From IMG/VR virus record IMGVR_UViG_3300021964_000180, positions 1-39,010 of that record: a stretch of DNA of 39,010 nt; one strand, given 5' to 3'. Both the position numbers and the translations under genes were made by a program. Shown in pieces: positions 11,846 to 21,141 of this stretch (the first letter of the stretch is position 1; every line of letters begins with the position of its first letter). The notes under the pieces are model-generated. The model saw only the letters and a program-made list of their open reading frames with translations, made no database searches and was not told the DNA's origin. Source of the DNA: a virus.

Positions 11846-13776
11846 TATCTAGCGGATTGTAAAGATGCTGTATTACTAGCATTAGTCTTTTGAATCAAAT
11901 TAGATGTCATCTGTGATTGGAAGTTATCTGTACTCTCAGGAGCCGCTACTTGTTGTGCTGCGTCCTGTTTAGCCTGTCCAGATAGCATATATGCACTCCT
12001 TCTAGCTTCTATAGCCTTATATTTAGCATCATTATCTGGTGCAGACATATATATAGCCTCATACACTCTGTGTGGTTCGCTTAGGTCAGTAATAGGACCT
12101 AGCTCCTCATTCCTTATAAGCAATTCAAGGTCCATTTTAGCTCTTGACTCATGTATCCCATCAGGAACGAAGTATTCTGCCTTATCTTCATTAACACCAG
12201 ACACTCTAAGCATCTCTCTCTTAATAAAGTTCCTCTCATACTCACTCTTAGCATCCTGTAACAATAGTCATGCTACTGGTAGGAACGCTGCCTGGTCTTT
12301 TCTTCTCTCTTCTTCTCTCTTAGCTACACTATCTATTACTATATCTAACTTACCTATAGTAGCGAAGTCATCCTTCTTAATGGTATATACTACCTTTCCA
12401 AGTCCTGTGTTAAGGTAGATGTTCTTCTCATCGTCTGGGCTAAAGAACTCCTCGTAGAATCTATCCCATAGTCTTACAAACTTCTTCTCTGCCCAGTCAT
12501 CTACTCTGAAGCCAAGACTCATTCTTACATTAGCATTCTCCTGTATTCTTTGGTGTTCACCCTGAGTCCTTACTGTATCAGGATGTATACCCATCATAGC
12601 GTTATCCATACCTGAAGCTCTCTCTGCCTGACTCCTAAGAATCTCTGGCATGTTGTAAGCGTCAGTTTTAACCTGTGACTTAGGTACCTCTACAATACCT
12701 GCTCACTGTGAAAGGTCAGCAGCCATATATCTTGGTCCCATACCAGGCATCTTCATCTCATTTATGTCATCTATCACATTCGGGTCATATAGGAACATAT
12801 CACCAAACGCTTCATTCATAGCTTTAACCTTATTAAGGTAGCTGAACAACTGTACCGCCCTCTGCTTATCAGCAAGGAGGTCAGGAAGACTTACCCCAAA
12901 TGGGTCGTTTCTAAGAGGAATCCAGTTCCTTACAACAATTGGGAAAGGAATCATAAATGGGTCATCCTTTTCTTCTTCCAGTACAGCTTTAATCTCTACT
13001 GCCTTAATTACATTTGTCCTATCATTAGAAAGAACAAATATATAAGGGGTACCATCTGTACCTCTTGTATAATGATAGTATACTGAGTACACATTATCAT
13101 TCTGACTATCATTTATAAGTCTTGGGTATTTCTCGTTTATGTTATTCTCTGCTTGTTTCTGACTATATCCTTCTTGTACTTCCTGTTCAATCAACTTATC
13201 CAGCTTCTCCTGTGATATGGTCTTCATGCCATCTATGTTGAAAAATCAGTTCTTAGGTCTAAGGTCCGCTCTTGTTACTATCATTTCAAACCCATGCCAT
13301 CTTATGCCTGTGTTTATATCTCCATCCATATCAGGATACCATGATTCAGGTTTAACAACCTTTACTATAGGTACCTTCCTCTTATTATCCCATCCAGTGA
13401 ATACTTCAATACCTACACCTGTCATAAACTTATCATCCTGTACTGCGAACTTCTCCTGTTCAAGTCCCATCTCCTCGAAGTCGAACTTCCATAGGTTAGC
13501 TTTATTCCTCGCAGCATCTGCTCAGTTAACATCTCTCATAAAGAAACTAACAGATGGTTTGTTCTGATGATACATTCCCATGAACATCTGATGTGCCGAG
13601 AAAATCATTCTCTCGTATATCTTATCCTCCTGGTCATTTATATTTACATATAGTTGTCTGTTTTCACTTATTTGTTGGTGCTTCTCTTGCACTTTCTGCT
13701 CAACAGAGTTATATTCCCTCTGTACCGTCTCCAGAATCCACTCTTCGGTGATTCCTTTTGGTAGCTTTATTTTCAT
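11845..13776 (-). CDS. Portal protein, 643 aa
   Basis: A standard-code reading gives several disjoint ORFs; with TGA as glycine they form one frame. Features include PKGITEEWILETVQREYNS, VRNWIPLRNDPFGVSLPDLL, SQAERASGMDNAMMGIHPD and a long C-terminal helical region containing MSLGFRVDDWAEKKFVRLW. These resemble P22-like and related podovirus portals, which form the dodecameric DNA channel and bind terminase. Start 13776 is preferred over ATG 13842 because an AT-rich leader precedes it. It lies directly downstream of the large terminase gene. Confidence 0.85.
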
Positions 13777-13869
13777 AGTAAAAATTTGACTAAATAAGTA
13801 AGTCTTCTCACAATACCCAATTGTATAACTAAAAAAATCCATTTGTCAAGGGGCATTTTTATTTGAGAC

Positions 13870-15321
13870 CTAGTAAAATCATGTAACCTGTTGTGTGAAG
13901 CTCTTTCCCATTGATTTCCTTTTTTTACTTTTAAGCATACTTACCGCTCAGGAGAGTGCATCTATAACGTCATCATGTTTACCAGAGGGGAATTTGAGTA
14001 GTTCAGACTCAAGTGTATTTATGTTTTTACCCCTTCTAGGGTGTATTACGCTATGGCTGCTATACCTACCACCTAGTGTACTAGTTATCCTTGCCTCTTT
14101 CTGTCCCATAGGTCTTATCTGCTCAAGTCTAAAGAAGCTATCTCTTGTTCTCATCTGCTTCTCTATCTCTAATGCCAGCATCTTCTGGAACGCTACTATC
14201 TCTACCCCTACCGAATTGGGTCTAAACTGTTCAACAACCCTAAAAAGCTCATCATACATCTGTCCAGGGAGTACCTTCCCCTGGAATACATCTAGCACAT
14301 ATATATTATTGCTCCTTTTATCAATACCCACTGTAACAATAGCTGTATAATCAGCACTCTGCTTCTGTGATATAGCTGGGTCAATGAACGTAGCTATCTG
14401 CATGGGTATCCTTATGTTATTCTTCTCATCATATATCTCATGCCTATCATAATACTCAAACATATCCTGGGTGAATATACCCTCTGTGGGTGTATAAGGC
14501 TCCTGCATATACAAGCTATTCCAATCATACTCCCCTACAGTCTTCCTTGTAATATCTCGGAAGTTCTCATCCCATCCTTTCAGGTCTCGTTTAATATATC
14601 CCGTCTCAGGAGTCTCAGCAGGTATTTTAATGACTTCCCGCTCCTCTCAGGTATCTTCTGCTTTCTCTAATAACCATCCAGCGAGGTCATCCTCATGCCA
14701 CCTGGTACACATCACTATAATACTTGCATCAGCATCCATCCTTCTAGTAAAAAACGTACTTGTATACCAGCTCTTTACCTTCCTTCTATACGCATCACTC
14801 TCTGCATCCTCTCTATTCTTCACGGGATCATCAATGATGCCTATATCAAACCCCTTACCTGTCAAGGGACCACCTACACCTACCGAATAGTATCCTCATC
14901 CTTTCCTAAGCTCCCAGTTAGGACCGCTATCCTTCTTAAGTTTAAAATCAGGAAAGACATTCCTGTACTCCTGCTCCTTAACAATATCTCTCGTAAGCCT
15001 ACCAAACTCTTCAGCAAGCAAGGCAGAATAGGAGCAGCATACTACCCTCTTATCAGGATTCCTGCCCAGGAACCATGCAGGAAACTGCTTACTAACAAGC
15101 TCACTCTTCCCCATCCTAGGAGGACAGAAAACCATCAACCTCTTAATCTCTCACCTCTCTACAGCCTCTAGCTTCTGTATAATAGTATCATGTATCTCTA
15201 GGTCTCCTAACTTAGCTCACCTATCATAAGACGGAAAGGTATAATCAATAAACCTGCCCAAGTTCCTATATGCCAGCTCACGCTTTGCAGACTCTATCGC
15301 TGCCTCTTTTGGTGTTATCAT
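13870..15321 (-). CDS. terL: Terminase large subunit, 483 aa
   Basis: The N-terminal ATPase domain has Walker A CPPRMGKSE (residues 66-74), Walker B GIIDDP (about 161-166) and a coupling motif near CTRWHEDDL. The C-terminal RNase H-fold nuclease has FIDPAISQKQSADYTAI (about 314) and the final metal motif GKHDDVIDALSG (about 449). It packages DNA through the portal and cuts concatemers. Start ATG 15321 lies just after the stop of the 112-aa gene. About six TGA codons fall where glycine is expected, for example LRKGGGYYSVG and the G after VIDALS. Confidence 0.95.
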
Positions 15322-15322
15322 A

Positions 15323-15661
15323 TTATTCCTCTTCTAAAACTTCTTCCACTGCATCAATAACCTCTTCCTCCAATACGTCAACCTCCTTCATCACTGCACA
15401 ATCAGTACATACCTCATCATCAGCACAATCACATCCTTCTGGTTCAATAACCTCAGGCTCTGGAGCTACATAAATCTCAATCTCACTCTCCTTAAGCTCA
15501 ACAATCCTAAACTGCTCAGGCACATTCATGTTAATAACTCACTTATAAACCACTCCCTTCCCTTTCTTCTCTCCTTCTACAATAGTGAACAATACCTGCT
15601 CCTCCTGACCATTATAGAAAGCACCTGTACTTCTTACAACATCTGCAAACTTAAACTTCAT
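15323..15661 (-). CDS. Acidic Cys-cluster protein upstream of terminase, 112 aa
   Basis: The ATG at 15661 gives MKFKFADVVRSTGAFYNG; one TGA glycine (YKGVINMN) joins it to the downstream part. The N-terminal half looks like a small beta barrel. The C-terminal half is very acidic and has a cysteine cluster CDCADDEVCTDC that could bind a metal. It ends 2 bases from the terminase start. Possibly a packaging or head-completion accessory protein; the family is not recognised. Confidence 0.75.
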
Positions 15662-15813
15662 AATCATATAATAACAATATAAATAGACTTTTTTACTTTC
15701 TAAAGGGATAAACCCAATTATTTTTTATTCTTCATAATCGCATACCTAACACATCTTACATTAATCCACTTTGTGATTATTTTTACCTAACCAGGATTAG
15801 ACAATAATGCCTC

Positions 15814-15841
15814 TTGACAAACACTTTTTTTTCTTTATATA
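15814..15841 (+). promoter_or_regulatory. Sigma70-type promoter, TTGACA-N16-TATATA, plus strand
   Basis: A perfect -35 hexamer at 15814-15819, 16-base spacer and TATATA at 15836-15841. No plus-strand gene follows before 17274. A hairpin plus U-run terminator ends at about 16035, so the product is probably a short RNA rather than an mRNA. Confidence 0.7.
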
Positions 15842-15847
15842 TACCTA

Positions 15848-16035
15848 GGGCTTAGTCATCAAATTTTTTTTTCTTTTTTCTGTTTTTCTTTTGTTTTTTT
15901 TAAGGTTAATGTCATCTATTATTAATATATTATATTATCATTATATAGATTAGGGAGAGCTGTGTCATTTTTTCTATTTTTCATTATCCTGAACAGGTAC
16001 TAATATTATAAGACGTCTTTATTGGCGTTTTTTTT
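15848..16035 (+). ncRNA. Candidate small RNA between the terminase genes (about 190 nt)
   Basis: Bounded by a consensus promoter (start predicted near 15848) and an intrinsic terminator ending near 16035. The interior has very U-rich tracts (15862-15900), an AT-rich hairpin based on ATCTAT...ATAGAT (about 15914-15949) and no ORF of note. It is antisense to the leader between small-terminase/tRNA and the large-terminase operon. It could be an antisense regulator of late genes or, more speculatively, a packaging RNA. Evidence is architecture only. Confidence 0.45.
16010..16035 (+). terminator. Intrinsic terminator of the candidate small RNA
   Basis: AAGACGTC pairs with GGCGTTTT (8 bp, two G-U) around a 6-base loop and is followed by an uninterrupted T tract to 16035. 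The orientation fits plus-strand transcription from the promoter at 15814. Confidence 0.6.
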
Positions 16036-16180
16036 ACTAAAAATAAATCGGTTTTTCCCCTTAAATCATGTAGATGTCTTAACATATCATTGTCCTCTAC
16101 CCAATCATCTATTGTCCCGTCACATCAGATCCATGTTAATCTCATAATTATTGGGTGGTGCTTTACCAAACTAAGCTACA

Positions 16181-16254
16181 TGCCCCCCTTCGGATTCGAA
16201 CCGAAACTGTACGCGTTCTAAGCGCGCTATCTCTGCCAATTGGATTACGGGGGC
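16181..16254 (-). tRNA. Atypical class I tRNA, anticodon UAG (reads CUA, Leu?)
   Basis: The acceptor stem pairs GCCCCC with GGGGGC, discriminator A73, and a G-G mismatch at the last pair. The T arm is canonical (TTCGG, loop TTCGAAT, CCGAA). The anticodon stem GCGCG/CGCGT closes loop CTTAGAA, giving anticodon UAG. The D arm has G18G19 and A14 but a weak stem of about 3 bp. The variable loop is only about 5 nt, unlike bacterial leucine tRNAs, which have a long arm. CTA codons are common in this genome, so it may supplement host decoding. Charging identity is uncertain. No 3' CCA is encoded. Confidence 0.8.
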
Positions 16255-16406
16255 ATGATATAAGTCCTTTTTATTTTGTAGAAAATTTTTGAGACCCTTT
16301 CTAACGCTAACAATTATTTTTCAACTCGGTACACCCCACCCCCTATCACGTTTCCAGCTTTTGTCAAGCCAATTATCACAAGCCAACAAATTGTCAACAA
16401 ACATTA

Positions 16407-16422
16407 CACAATGCACATTGTG
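16407..16422. promoter_or_regulatory. Operator-like palindrome CACAATG-CA-CATTGTG
   Basis: Perfect 7-bp half-sites with a 2-base spacer, 33 bases beyond the small terminase stop and upstream of the tRNA on the minus strand. This shape is typical of a dimeric repressor site. The surrounding 16255-16454 stretch holds no gene. Confidence 0.35.
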
Positions 16423-16454
16423 CAAACCTAATCCAACCATCTGGGCGTCGTAGG

Positions 16455-16910
16455 CTAGTCCTCGCTGGCATCTACTAGGGCTTGTAGTTCTTCTGTTGTT
16501 AGTGCCTTAGCCTTGCTTTCTTGCGCCGTATGCACGACCTCCTTCTTATCACTCCAGTTCTTGCTATAGTTGTTCTTGAGGGCGAATATTGTGCCTACTA
16601 CGTTTCCACTCTTACTATATAGTCTCTGTTCTTGTTTTGCCTCCATATACAACATCAATGTTTTTATCGAGTCGGCGAAAGGTTTTTTTGTTCTGTTTTC
16701 TGCAAACCAATCTCTAGTAGTTCCGACCTTTACGCAAAAGTGAGTCAATGTAGGCACATACTCATCTTGTTGTTCGCTTTCTGTCATATACTCATCTACT
16801 AAAGCCCTGAATTCTTGTGGTGTTCGTTTAGCGTTTCAATGTTGCTTGTAAACATATTCTCCTTTCTCTATTGTTTGCTTGTTGTTCTGTTTTGTTTTTT
16901 TGGTAGGCAT
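16455..16910 (-). CDS. Terminase small subunit-like protein, 151 aa
   Basis: ATG 16910 gives a basic N-terminal tail (MPTKKTKQNNKQT), then RTPQEFRALVDEYM, a helix-turn-helix region (TLTHFCVKVGTTRDWFAENR) and NVVGTIFALKNNYSKNWSDK, a pattern common in small terminases. The C-terminus is acidic. One TGA glycine (QHGNAK) links the N-terminal part, which a standard-code reading would lose. It recognises phage DNA and recruits the large subunit. It lies upstream of terL in the same operon. Confidence 0.82.
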
Positions 16911-16911
16911 C

Positions 16912-17058
16912 TTATATCTCTAGAAATAAATTAGCGTATAGACTCATAATTTCACGAAGCAACGCCTCGATCTCTCTTGTATCTTTTGGTGTACTTTCTA
17001 CTAGTTCTATTAGTTCGTTGATCTTCGTTGCTACGTTCTGTATTGCTTGCGTATCCAT
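16912..17058 (-). CDS. Small helical protein, first gene of the late operon, 48 aa
   Basis: ATG 17058 opens the minus-strand operon about 30 bases below a consensus promoter. MDTQAIQNVATKINELIELV and the rest form a predicted amphipathic or coiled helix. Its stop is 1 base from the small terminase start. Family not recognised. Confidence 0.7.
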   Translation of the reverse strand: MDTQAIQNVATKINELIELVESTPKDTREIEALLREIMSLYANLFLEI

Positions 17059-17088
17059 TGTATAAATTGTAGTCTATAAATACTAGCA

Positions 17089-17116
17089 TATATAACTATT
17101 ATTGCTTGTTTGTCAA
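17089..17116 (-). promoter_or_regulatory. Late operon promoter, TTGACA-N16-TATATA, minus strand
   Basis: Reading the minus strand, TTGACA (17116-17111), a 16-base spacer and TATATA (17094-17089) lie about 30 bases before ATG 17058. This is the best candidate to drive the terminase and virion operon. Confidence 0.75.
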
Positions 17117-17163
17117 GTACTATATTTTATAGCGTATGTAAAGGGCTTGTATATGCTTGTATT

Positions 17164-17180
17164 GATAACTATTAGTTATC
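17164..17180. promoter_or_regulatory. Operator-like perfect palindrome in the divergent control region
   Basis: GATAACTA-T-TAGTTATC, 8-bp half-sites around one base. It is midway between the minus-strand late promoter and the plus-strand early promoter, so a bound dimer could control both. Confidence 0.5.
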
Positions 17181-17185
17181 GTATT

Positions 17186-17213
17186 TTGTGCGTTATTATT
17201 TGCTTTTTATAAT
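17186..17213 (+). promoter_or_regulatory. Early promoter, TTGTGC-N16-TATAAT
   Basis: A perfect TATAAT at 17208-17213 with a partial -35 sixteen bases upstream, 60 bases before the first early gene. The 16-base spacer matches the other promoters in this genome. Confidence 0.55.
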
Positions 17214-17273
17214 TTCGTGGTTATACTTTAACTACTCGATAACACGAGCTTTTACATTCTTATACTACTACTC

Positions 17274-17510
17274 ATGACTAATACAAATGAGGGAAAACCT
17301 ATTGTTTGGGACTATGTCAATTTATGATCCAAAGATCTACAAACAAAAATTATTGAAAAAGATCTTACAGTAGATCAAGCAATAGATTTTGTGCGCAACC
17401 TAGCAAAAGAAAAAAAAGAGTGTTTTCAATTGTGATATAGGCAAGGGAATAGTCTACCTATACACTATGCAATTATAACCAAAAACGATCACGTATTTAT
17501 TAATAGATAG
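17274..17510 (+). CDS. First early gene, 78 aa, unknown
   Basis: ATG 17274 sits behind the leader TTTACATTCTTATACTACTA that recurs before the next two genes. The protein MTNTNEGKPIVWDYVNLGSK has two TGA glycines, ends in HVFINR and is charged and soluble. A first early gene often encodes a takeover or regulatory protein, but no family is recognisable. Confidence 0.65.
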
Positions 17511-17522
17511 TCACCTTGACCA

Positions 17523-17551
17523 TATACAGTCTATAGATTGTGTATGGTATA
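17523..17551 (+). terminator. Intergenic hairpin 1 of the early cassette
   Basis: CCATATAC pairs with GTGTATGG (8 bp with one G-U) just after the stop-proximal ATAGTCACCTT motif. It has no U-run, so it may be a processing or attenuation hairpin rather than a terminator. Confidence 0.4.
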
Positions 17552-17593
17552 GGTTGCTATATGCAACTCTTTTACATTCTTATACTACTACTC

Positions 17594-17785
17594 ATGTCAT
17601 ACCCTTACAAGTACGCAATCACTGACAAGCATGGAAACATTATTGAGGAGTACAAGACACTAAAGGAGGCAAGGCAGGAAAAAAAGGACTTTCAAAAACA
17701 AGACAAGTTGCAAGGTATCAGTCAAGTGTACAAGTTAGTAATGCTTGCTTATAATGATATGTATGATACTGTTTCTATAGTTTAA
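17594..17785 (+). CDS. Small basic early protein, 63 aa
   Basis: Start 17594 (MSYPYKYAITDKHGNI) is chosen over an upstream ATG at 17540 because it follows the recurrent AT-rich leader. The middle is lysine- and glutamate-rich and helical (EARQEKKDFQKQDKLQG). No TGA. Unknown function. Confidence 0.6.
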   Translation: MSYPYKYAITDKHGNIIEEYKTLKEARQEKKDFQKQDKLQGISQVYKLVMLAYNDMYDTVSIV

Positions 17786-17798
17786 ATAGTCACCTTTG

Positions 17799-17829
17799 CA
17801 ACCAGTAGCAATATGATTGTTATTGGTTG
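17799..17829 (+). terminator. Intergenic hairpin 2 of the early cassette (14-bp stem)
   Basis: A 14-bp uninterrupted stem with two G-U pairs and a 3-base loop, beginning 8 bases after the same ATAGTCACCTT motif that precedes hairpin 1. The G-U pairs suggest selection at the RNA level. No U-run follows. Confidence 0.5.
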
Positions 17830-17877
17830 GCTAGGTAGCTATACAATGCTATCTCTTTACATTATTATATCACTACT

Positions 17878-18201
17878 ATGAAAACTACAGCACAAATTGA
17901 AGCACTTATGCAACACCTAGACTGCACAGTAGAAGAGGCAGACGAACTTATCGAAGATAGAGACTACGAAGTTATGACAAACGAAGAGGCGGATGAAAGA
18001 CGAGAAGAAGAACTTGACCAATATCTTGAAGATTGTATCTACCCTGAACTAGATGACAACGTGAAAAATTATTTTGATGATGAGGCACGGAAAAGGGATG
18101 CGCGTTTTGACTGAAGGGGGCACTCTATAAGTATGTATGATGGTAATGAAGAAGAAGAGGAAGTCAACGGTACGACTTACTATATCTATAGACAAAACTA
18201 A
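17878..18201 (+). CDS. Acidic early protein, 107 aa
   Basis: MKTTAQIEALMQHLDCTVEE begins a very acidic protein (net strongly negative) with a C-terminal poly-Glu run and end TYYIYRQN. One TGA glycine (RFDGRGH) extends it beyond the standard-code stop. DNA-mimic inhibitors are often this acidic, but no family is recognised. Confidence 0.7.
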
Positions 18202-18316
18202 CAACCACGCCACTAGACCTCTGTATCCTATACATAATCGGAGTCTATGTGGTAGTAGACGAGTAAAACACACACTAGCGTATAGGCAATACTTTTACCC
18301 TTTACCTTTATACAAC

Positions 18317-18559
18317 ATGAAAAATTTAAACATTATAGATATTTTGTATATGATATTAGCTATATTGCGGGTGCTATTTGTTATGGTATCATTTACTAGA
18401 GGTGACTACTTTCCACTTATGTATCCTGATCGAACTGATACACCTGAATTTGCCTATAGCCTAGAACAAAGCGAAAAGGGCTTGACGTGTGCGATGTTTA
18501 CTGACTATCTTGATGACGTAAGGTGTGAGATATGGCATAGAAATGTATATAGTAGATAG
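18317..18559 (+). CDS. Small protein with N-terminal membrane segment, 80 aa
   Basis: Residues about 5-25 (IIDILYMILAILRVLFVMVS) form one membrane helix. The remaining 55 residues are polar and include two cysteines. Possibly a membrane-anchored early protein. Unknown family. Confidence 0.6.
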   Translation: MKNLNIIDILYMILAILRVLFVMVSFTRGDYFPLMYPDRTDTPEFAYSLEQSEKGLTCAMFTDYLDDVRCEIWHRNVYSR

Positions 18560-18581
18560 TTTTTTATTATTTCATTATATT

Positions 18582-18743
18582 ATGATGTATGATTATAGCA
18601 CGCTATGCCTACGAAAAAAGCAACTCATAAAAGACTGAGGGCGCATACATGATATAGTAGCTGTGCCATGAGGTATGCTAGTATATTATAGTATGTTTTG
18701 AGATTACGCAGGACAAGCTAGGACAAAGCTATTTAATGAGTAA
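18582..18743 (+). CDS. Small early protein, 53 aa
   Basis: Only open with code 25: four TGA glycines (KDGGR, VPGGM, FGDY). It follows the leader TTTTTATTATTTCATTATAT directly. Reads as a small soluble domain ending AGQARTKLFNE. Unknown. Confidence 0.55.
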
Positions 18744-18842
18744 CAATACACCAGTAAGACCACGCCATGACGCTTAGAGTAATTTTGCCTACGCATACAA
18801 GCCACTTAACGAACACTTTTATATTATTAAATTATTAGTATC

Positions 18843-19028
18843 ATGTTTAATCAGAACAACCTTATCACTTTAGAAGTACGATGTGCAAGAGATCACCGAG
18901 CTTGCAAGATTAGTAGTTGGCCACGATTTAGAAACAGAACAAAAACAATACTTTGTGATAGTATGCAGTGAGTGAAATTTAATGTATTTGTGCGATATAA
19001 ACTTATACCTTTATATTTTAATATTTAA
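18843..19028 (+). CDS. Small basic early protein, 61 aa
   Basis: MFNQNNLITLEVRCARDHRA continues as a basic protein with one TGA glycine (MQGVKF). It is preceded by an AT-rich leader and followed 5 bases later by the next start. Unknown. Confidence 0.5.
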
Positions 19029-19032
19029 TACC

Positions 19033-19224
19033 ATGGAAAATATATTTATCGCAATCAATAACCAACTAGTAGAATTTCAGTGAGAAAGTTTTGATGTATG
19101 GTGCAAGAATAATGACATTACTACACCAACAAGACAGGACTTTCACAAATATTGCATTGATACGTTGCAATCAATACGAGAATTGGAAGAGGAAGACGTA
19201 TTTGATGAGTTTATGATGAGTTAG
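19033..19224 (+). CDS. Small acidic early protein, 63 aa
   Basis: MENIFIAINNQLVEFQGESF with one TGA glycine. The C-terminal half is a Glu/Asp-rich helix (SIRELEEEDVFDEFMMS). Unknown. Confidence 0.6.
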
Positions 19225-19248
19225 TTTTTATTTATTTTATTTATACTT

Positions 19249-19413
19249 ATGAATTGCAACAACTGCTGTGAAGAAAAAGCAACGCATAACGCTCTGTGTG
19301 AGGTATGCCATGAGTGTGCTGTATTGAGTAAAGAAGCAATACTAGAAGAAAGACTTGACGATCGGAGAATGGATATGCAGGGAGAAGTAGTACTCGATGA
19401 TGATATGGAGTAG
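19249..19413 (+). CDS. Small zinc-finger-like protein, 54 aa
   Basis: Cysteine pairs CNNCC (residues 3-7) and CEVCHEC (17-23) could bind zinc; the rest is acidic (ILEERLDDRR, EVVLDDDMEE). Small phage proteins of this form are often transcription or host-takeover modulators; the exact role is unknown. Confidence 0.6.
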   Translation: MNCNNCCEEKATHNALCEVCHECAVLSKEAILEERLDDRRMDMQGEVVLDDDME

Positions 19414-19437
19414 TTTTATTTATTTTTCTATATATTA

Positions 19438-19593
19438 ATGACTAATAGTAAGATAGGTTACGCCTTAGTATGTATATTGTATATAGCACAAATGCATATG
19501 TATTATTTGAAAGACAATTTTGCCATGTGTATTGTCTCTATAATAATATTCTTTATTATATGATTTATTTGATTTCCTAACAATGATGACTAA
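19438..19593 (+). CDS. Small two-helix membrane protein, 51 aa
   Basis: Two hydrophobic stretches (IGYALVCILYIAQMHMYYL and AMCIVSIIIFFIIGFIGF), two TGA glycines in the second. It overlaps the next gene by 11 bases. Unknown membrane function. Confidence 0.55.
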
Positions 19594-19768
19594 AACAACC
19601 ATACAAGCCAATGGAGAAGAACTTGACTGACAACCTGTATACCAAGAAGTCAATGGCGATAGAAAGTTTCAGAAGATAGGTATACATTGGGCAGAAATAA
19701 AGATAGAAGATTGAGAGATATGGCATGACCCTATTCTTTTAGATATAATAGAAATACAGAATGACTAG
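19583..19768 (+). CDS. Small early protein, 61 aa
   Basis: Starts with two ATGs (19583 and 19586). Contains YQEVNGDRKFQKIGIHWAEI, with TGA glycines at LDGQP and EDGEI. Overlaps both neighbours, which supports translation. Unknown. Confidence 0.55.
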
Positions 19769-20060
19769 CTTGATATTGTCCTACTACCTTTGGAAGATGC
19801 GTAGTGACTGAGTGCTTGCTTGTAAAAAGGTGAAATTTAGTAAAGATAATGTATTGTCTATATATGAGGGTACACCTAGGCGCACAAGACTAGTATATAG
19901 ACTAGAAAACACCAATAGAGGAGTAGCACACAATAGAATAAATAGCTTTAAAAGGCGAGGTTGGTGTGACTCATCCATGGAGGCAATAGAAAGATGCCCC
20001 TTGTATAGAGATGAGAAAGAACTATACCCTATTGAACGGGCATTGTTACAAAACGCATAA
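19761..20060 (+). CDS. Basic early protein, 99 aa
   Basis: ATG 19761 overlaps the previous stop; an ATG at 19797 is possible. Basic and Arg-rich in the middle (EGTPRRTRLVYRLENTNRG) and ending in YPIERALLQNA. One TGA glycine (SDGVL). The charge suggests nucleic-acid binding; the family is unknown. Confidence 0.6.
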
Positions 20061-20082
20061 TTTTATTATTTATTATTATACT

Positions 20083-20289
20083 ATGGAATATAATATAAAA
20101 GTCATTATTAAAAATATAGATGTAGATGACAGGTACTATTCATTTGAATATGAAGTATTTTTGGACTGAAAATCTTATAAATCAGACTATTATGAAAGCG
20201 ACTACGAATGATGGAGAATGAAAGAACAGGAAGACTTTTTGAGATCAGGAAACGCAAGAGATATCGCCCTAGTTAATGCCTTTGAATAA
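20083..20289 (+). CDS. Small acidic/aromatic early protein, 68 aa
   Basis: MEYNIKVIIKNIDVDDRYYS followed by a Tyr/Asp-rich middle (SDYYESDYE) with two TGA glycines and a helical end. Preceded by the leader TTTTATTATTTATTATTATA. Unknown. Confidence 0.6.
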
Positions 20290-20315
20290 CCTTTTATATT
20301 TATTATTATTATACA

Positions 20316-21119
20316 ATGAAACATACACTTATTAACGAAATGAAAATAGACCGAAAAGTTTACGCATCCATCTGAACGATTGGACTCATTCTCATCCTCA
20401 GCTTTATAGGATCGAAGTGGACATATAGTCCACCTGAGACACCCAATGAGCCTGTATTGGATTTTGACAACGTAACTTGCTGACCTAAGCTATGACATAT
20501 GACCCTAGACTACATTGAATTACTGGAAAAGGAGTGTTTACAGGAGATAAAACAGAATAAGCAGAAACGGAATGAGAAGAATAGAGATTGTGAGTCACAA
20601 CTTGGTTTTTATAATGCAAAAAATAACCAAATTAGAGAACGACACCCAAACATAGAGAATGAGATAGTAGAGTATGGAGAAACAAATATTGAAACCACTC
20701 CTGATATTGACTATAACCCTACAAGCTATGGAGAGGATACAAAGGACTGGTTTTACTTATCGCACTATAATGTAGGAGATGTTAATCAGAATGATGAGAG
20801 TCCTTGTCATTGAGCAACTTGAGCAGATATATGTAGAGTATTAGAATGATGGGATAGAGTTATTGCTTTAGTAGAGCCATATAGAGAGAAGTATGGTATT
20901 GAGTATCGAGATAGAGTGGTTTTAGAATGAGATGAGGCATGTTCAGGAGAGTTTATAGTATTAGATGAGATGAATGAGAGATATAGAAACCCTGATGATA
21001 GTACGTGTGCTAAAAATAAATGGTCGCCCTATTGTATAAGAGGGGATATCGCCTATCCTTATGGAGTAAAAGGTGCTTGAGGTAATTGCTATATAAAGGA
21101 AGTGAAGAAAGCTGAGTAG
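20316..21119 (+). CDS. Membrane-anchored Cys-rich protein, 267 aa
   Basis: An N-terminal anchor (about residues 19-33, ASIGTIGLILILSFIG) precedes a long polar domain with about nine cysteines (for example VTCGPKLG, SPCHGATGADIC, DEACSG, GNCYIKE). It is probably displayed outside the cytoplasmic membrane, with possible disulfides. Nine TGA codons lie in frame. Early membrane-anchored ectodomains could act in superinfection exclusion or host attachment; that is inference. A shorter Cys-rich anchored protein is at 34446-34790. Confidence 0.75.
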
Positions 21120-21141
21120 GTTTATTATTTAATTATATACA

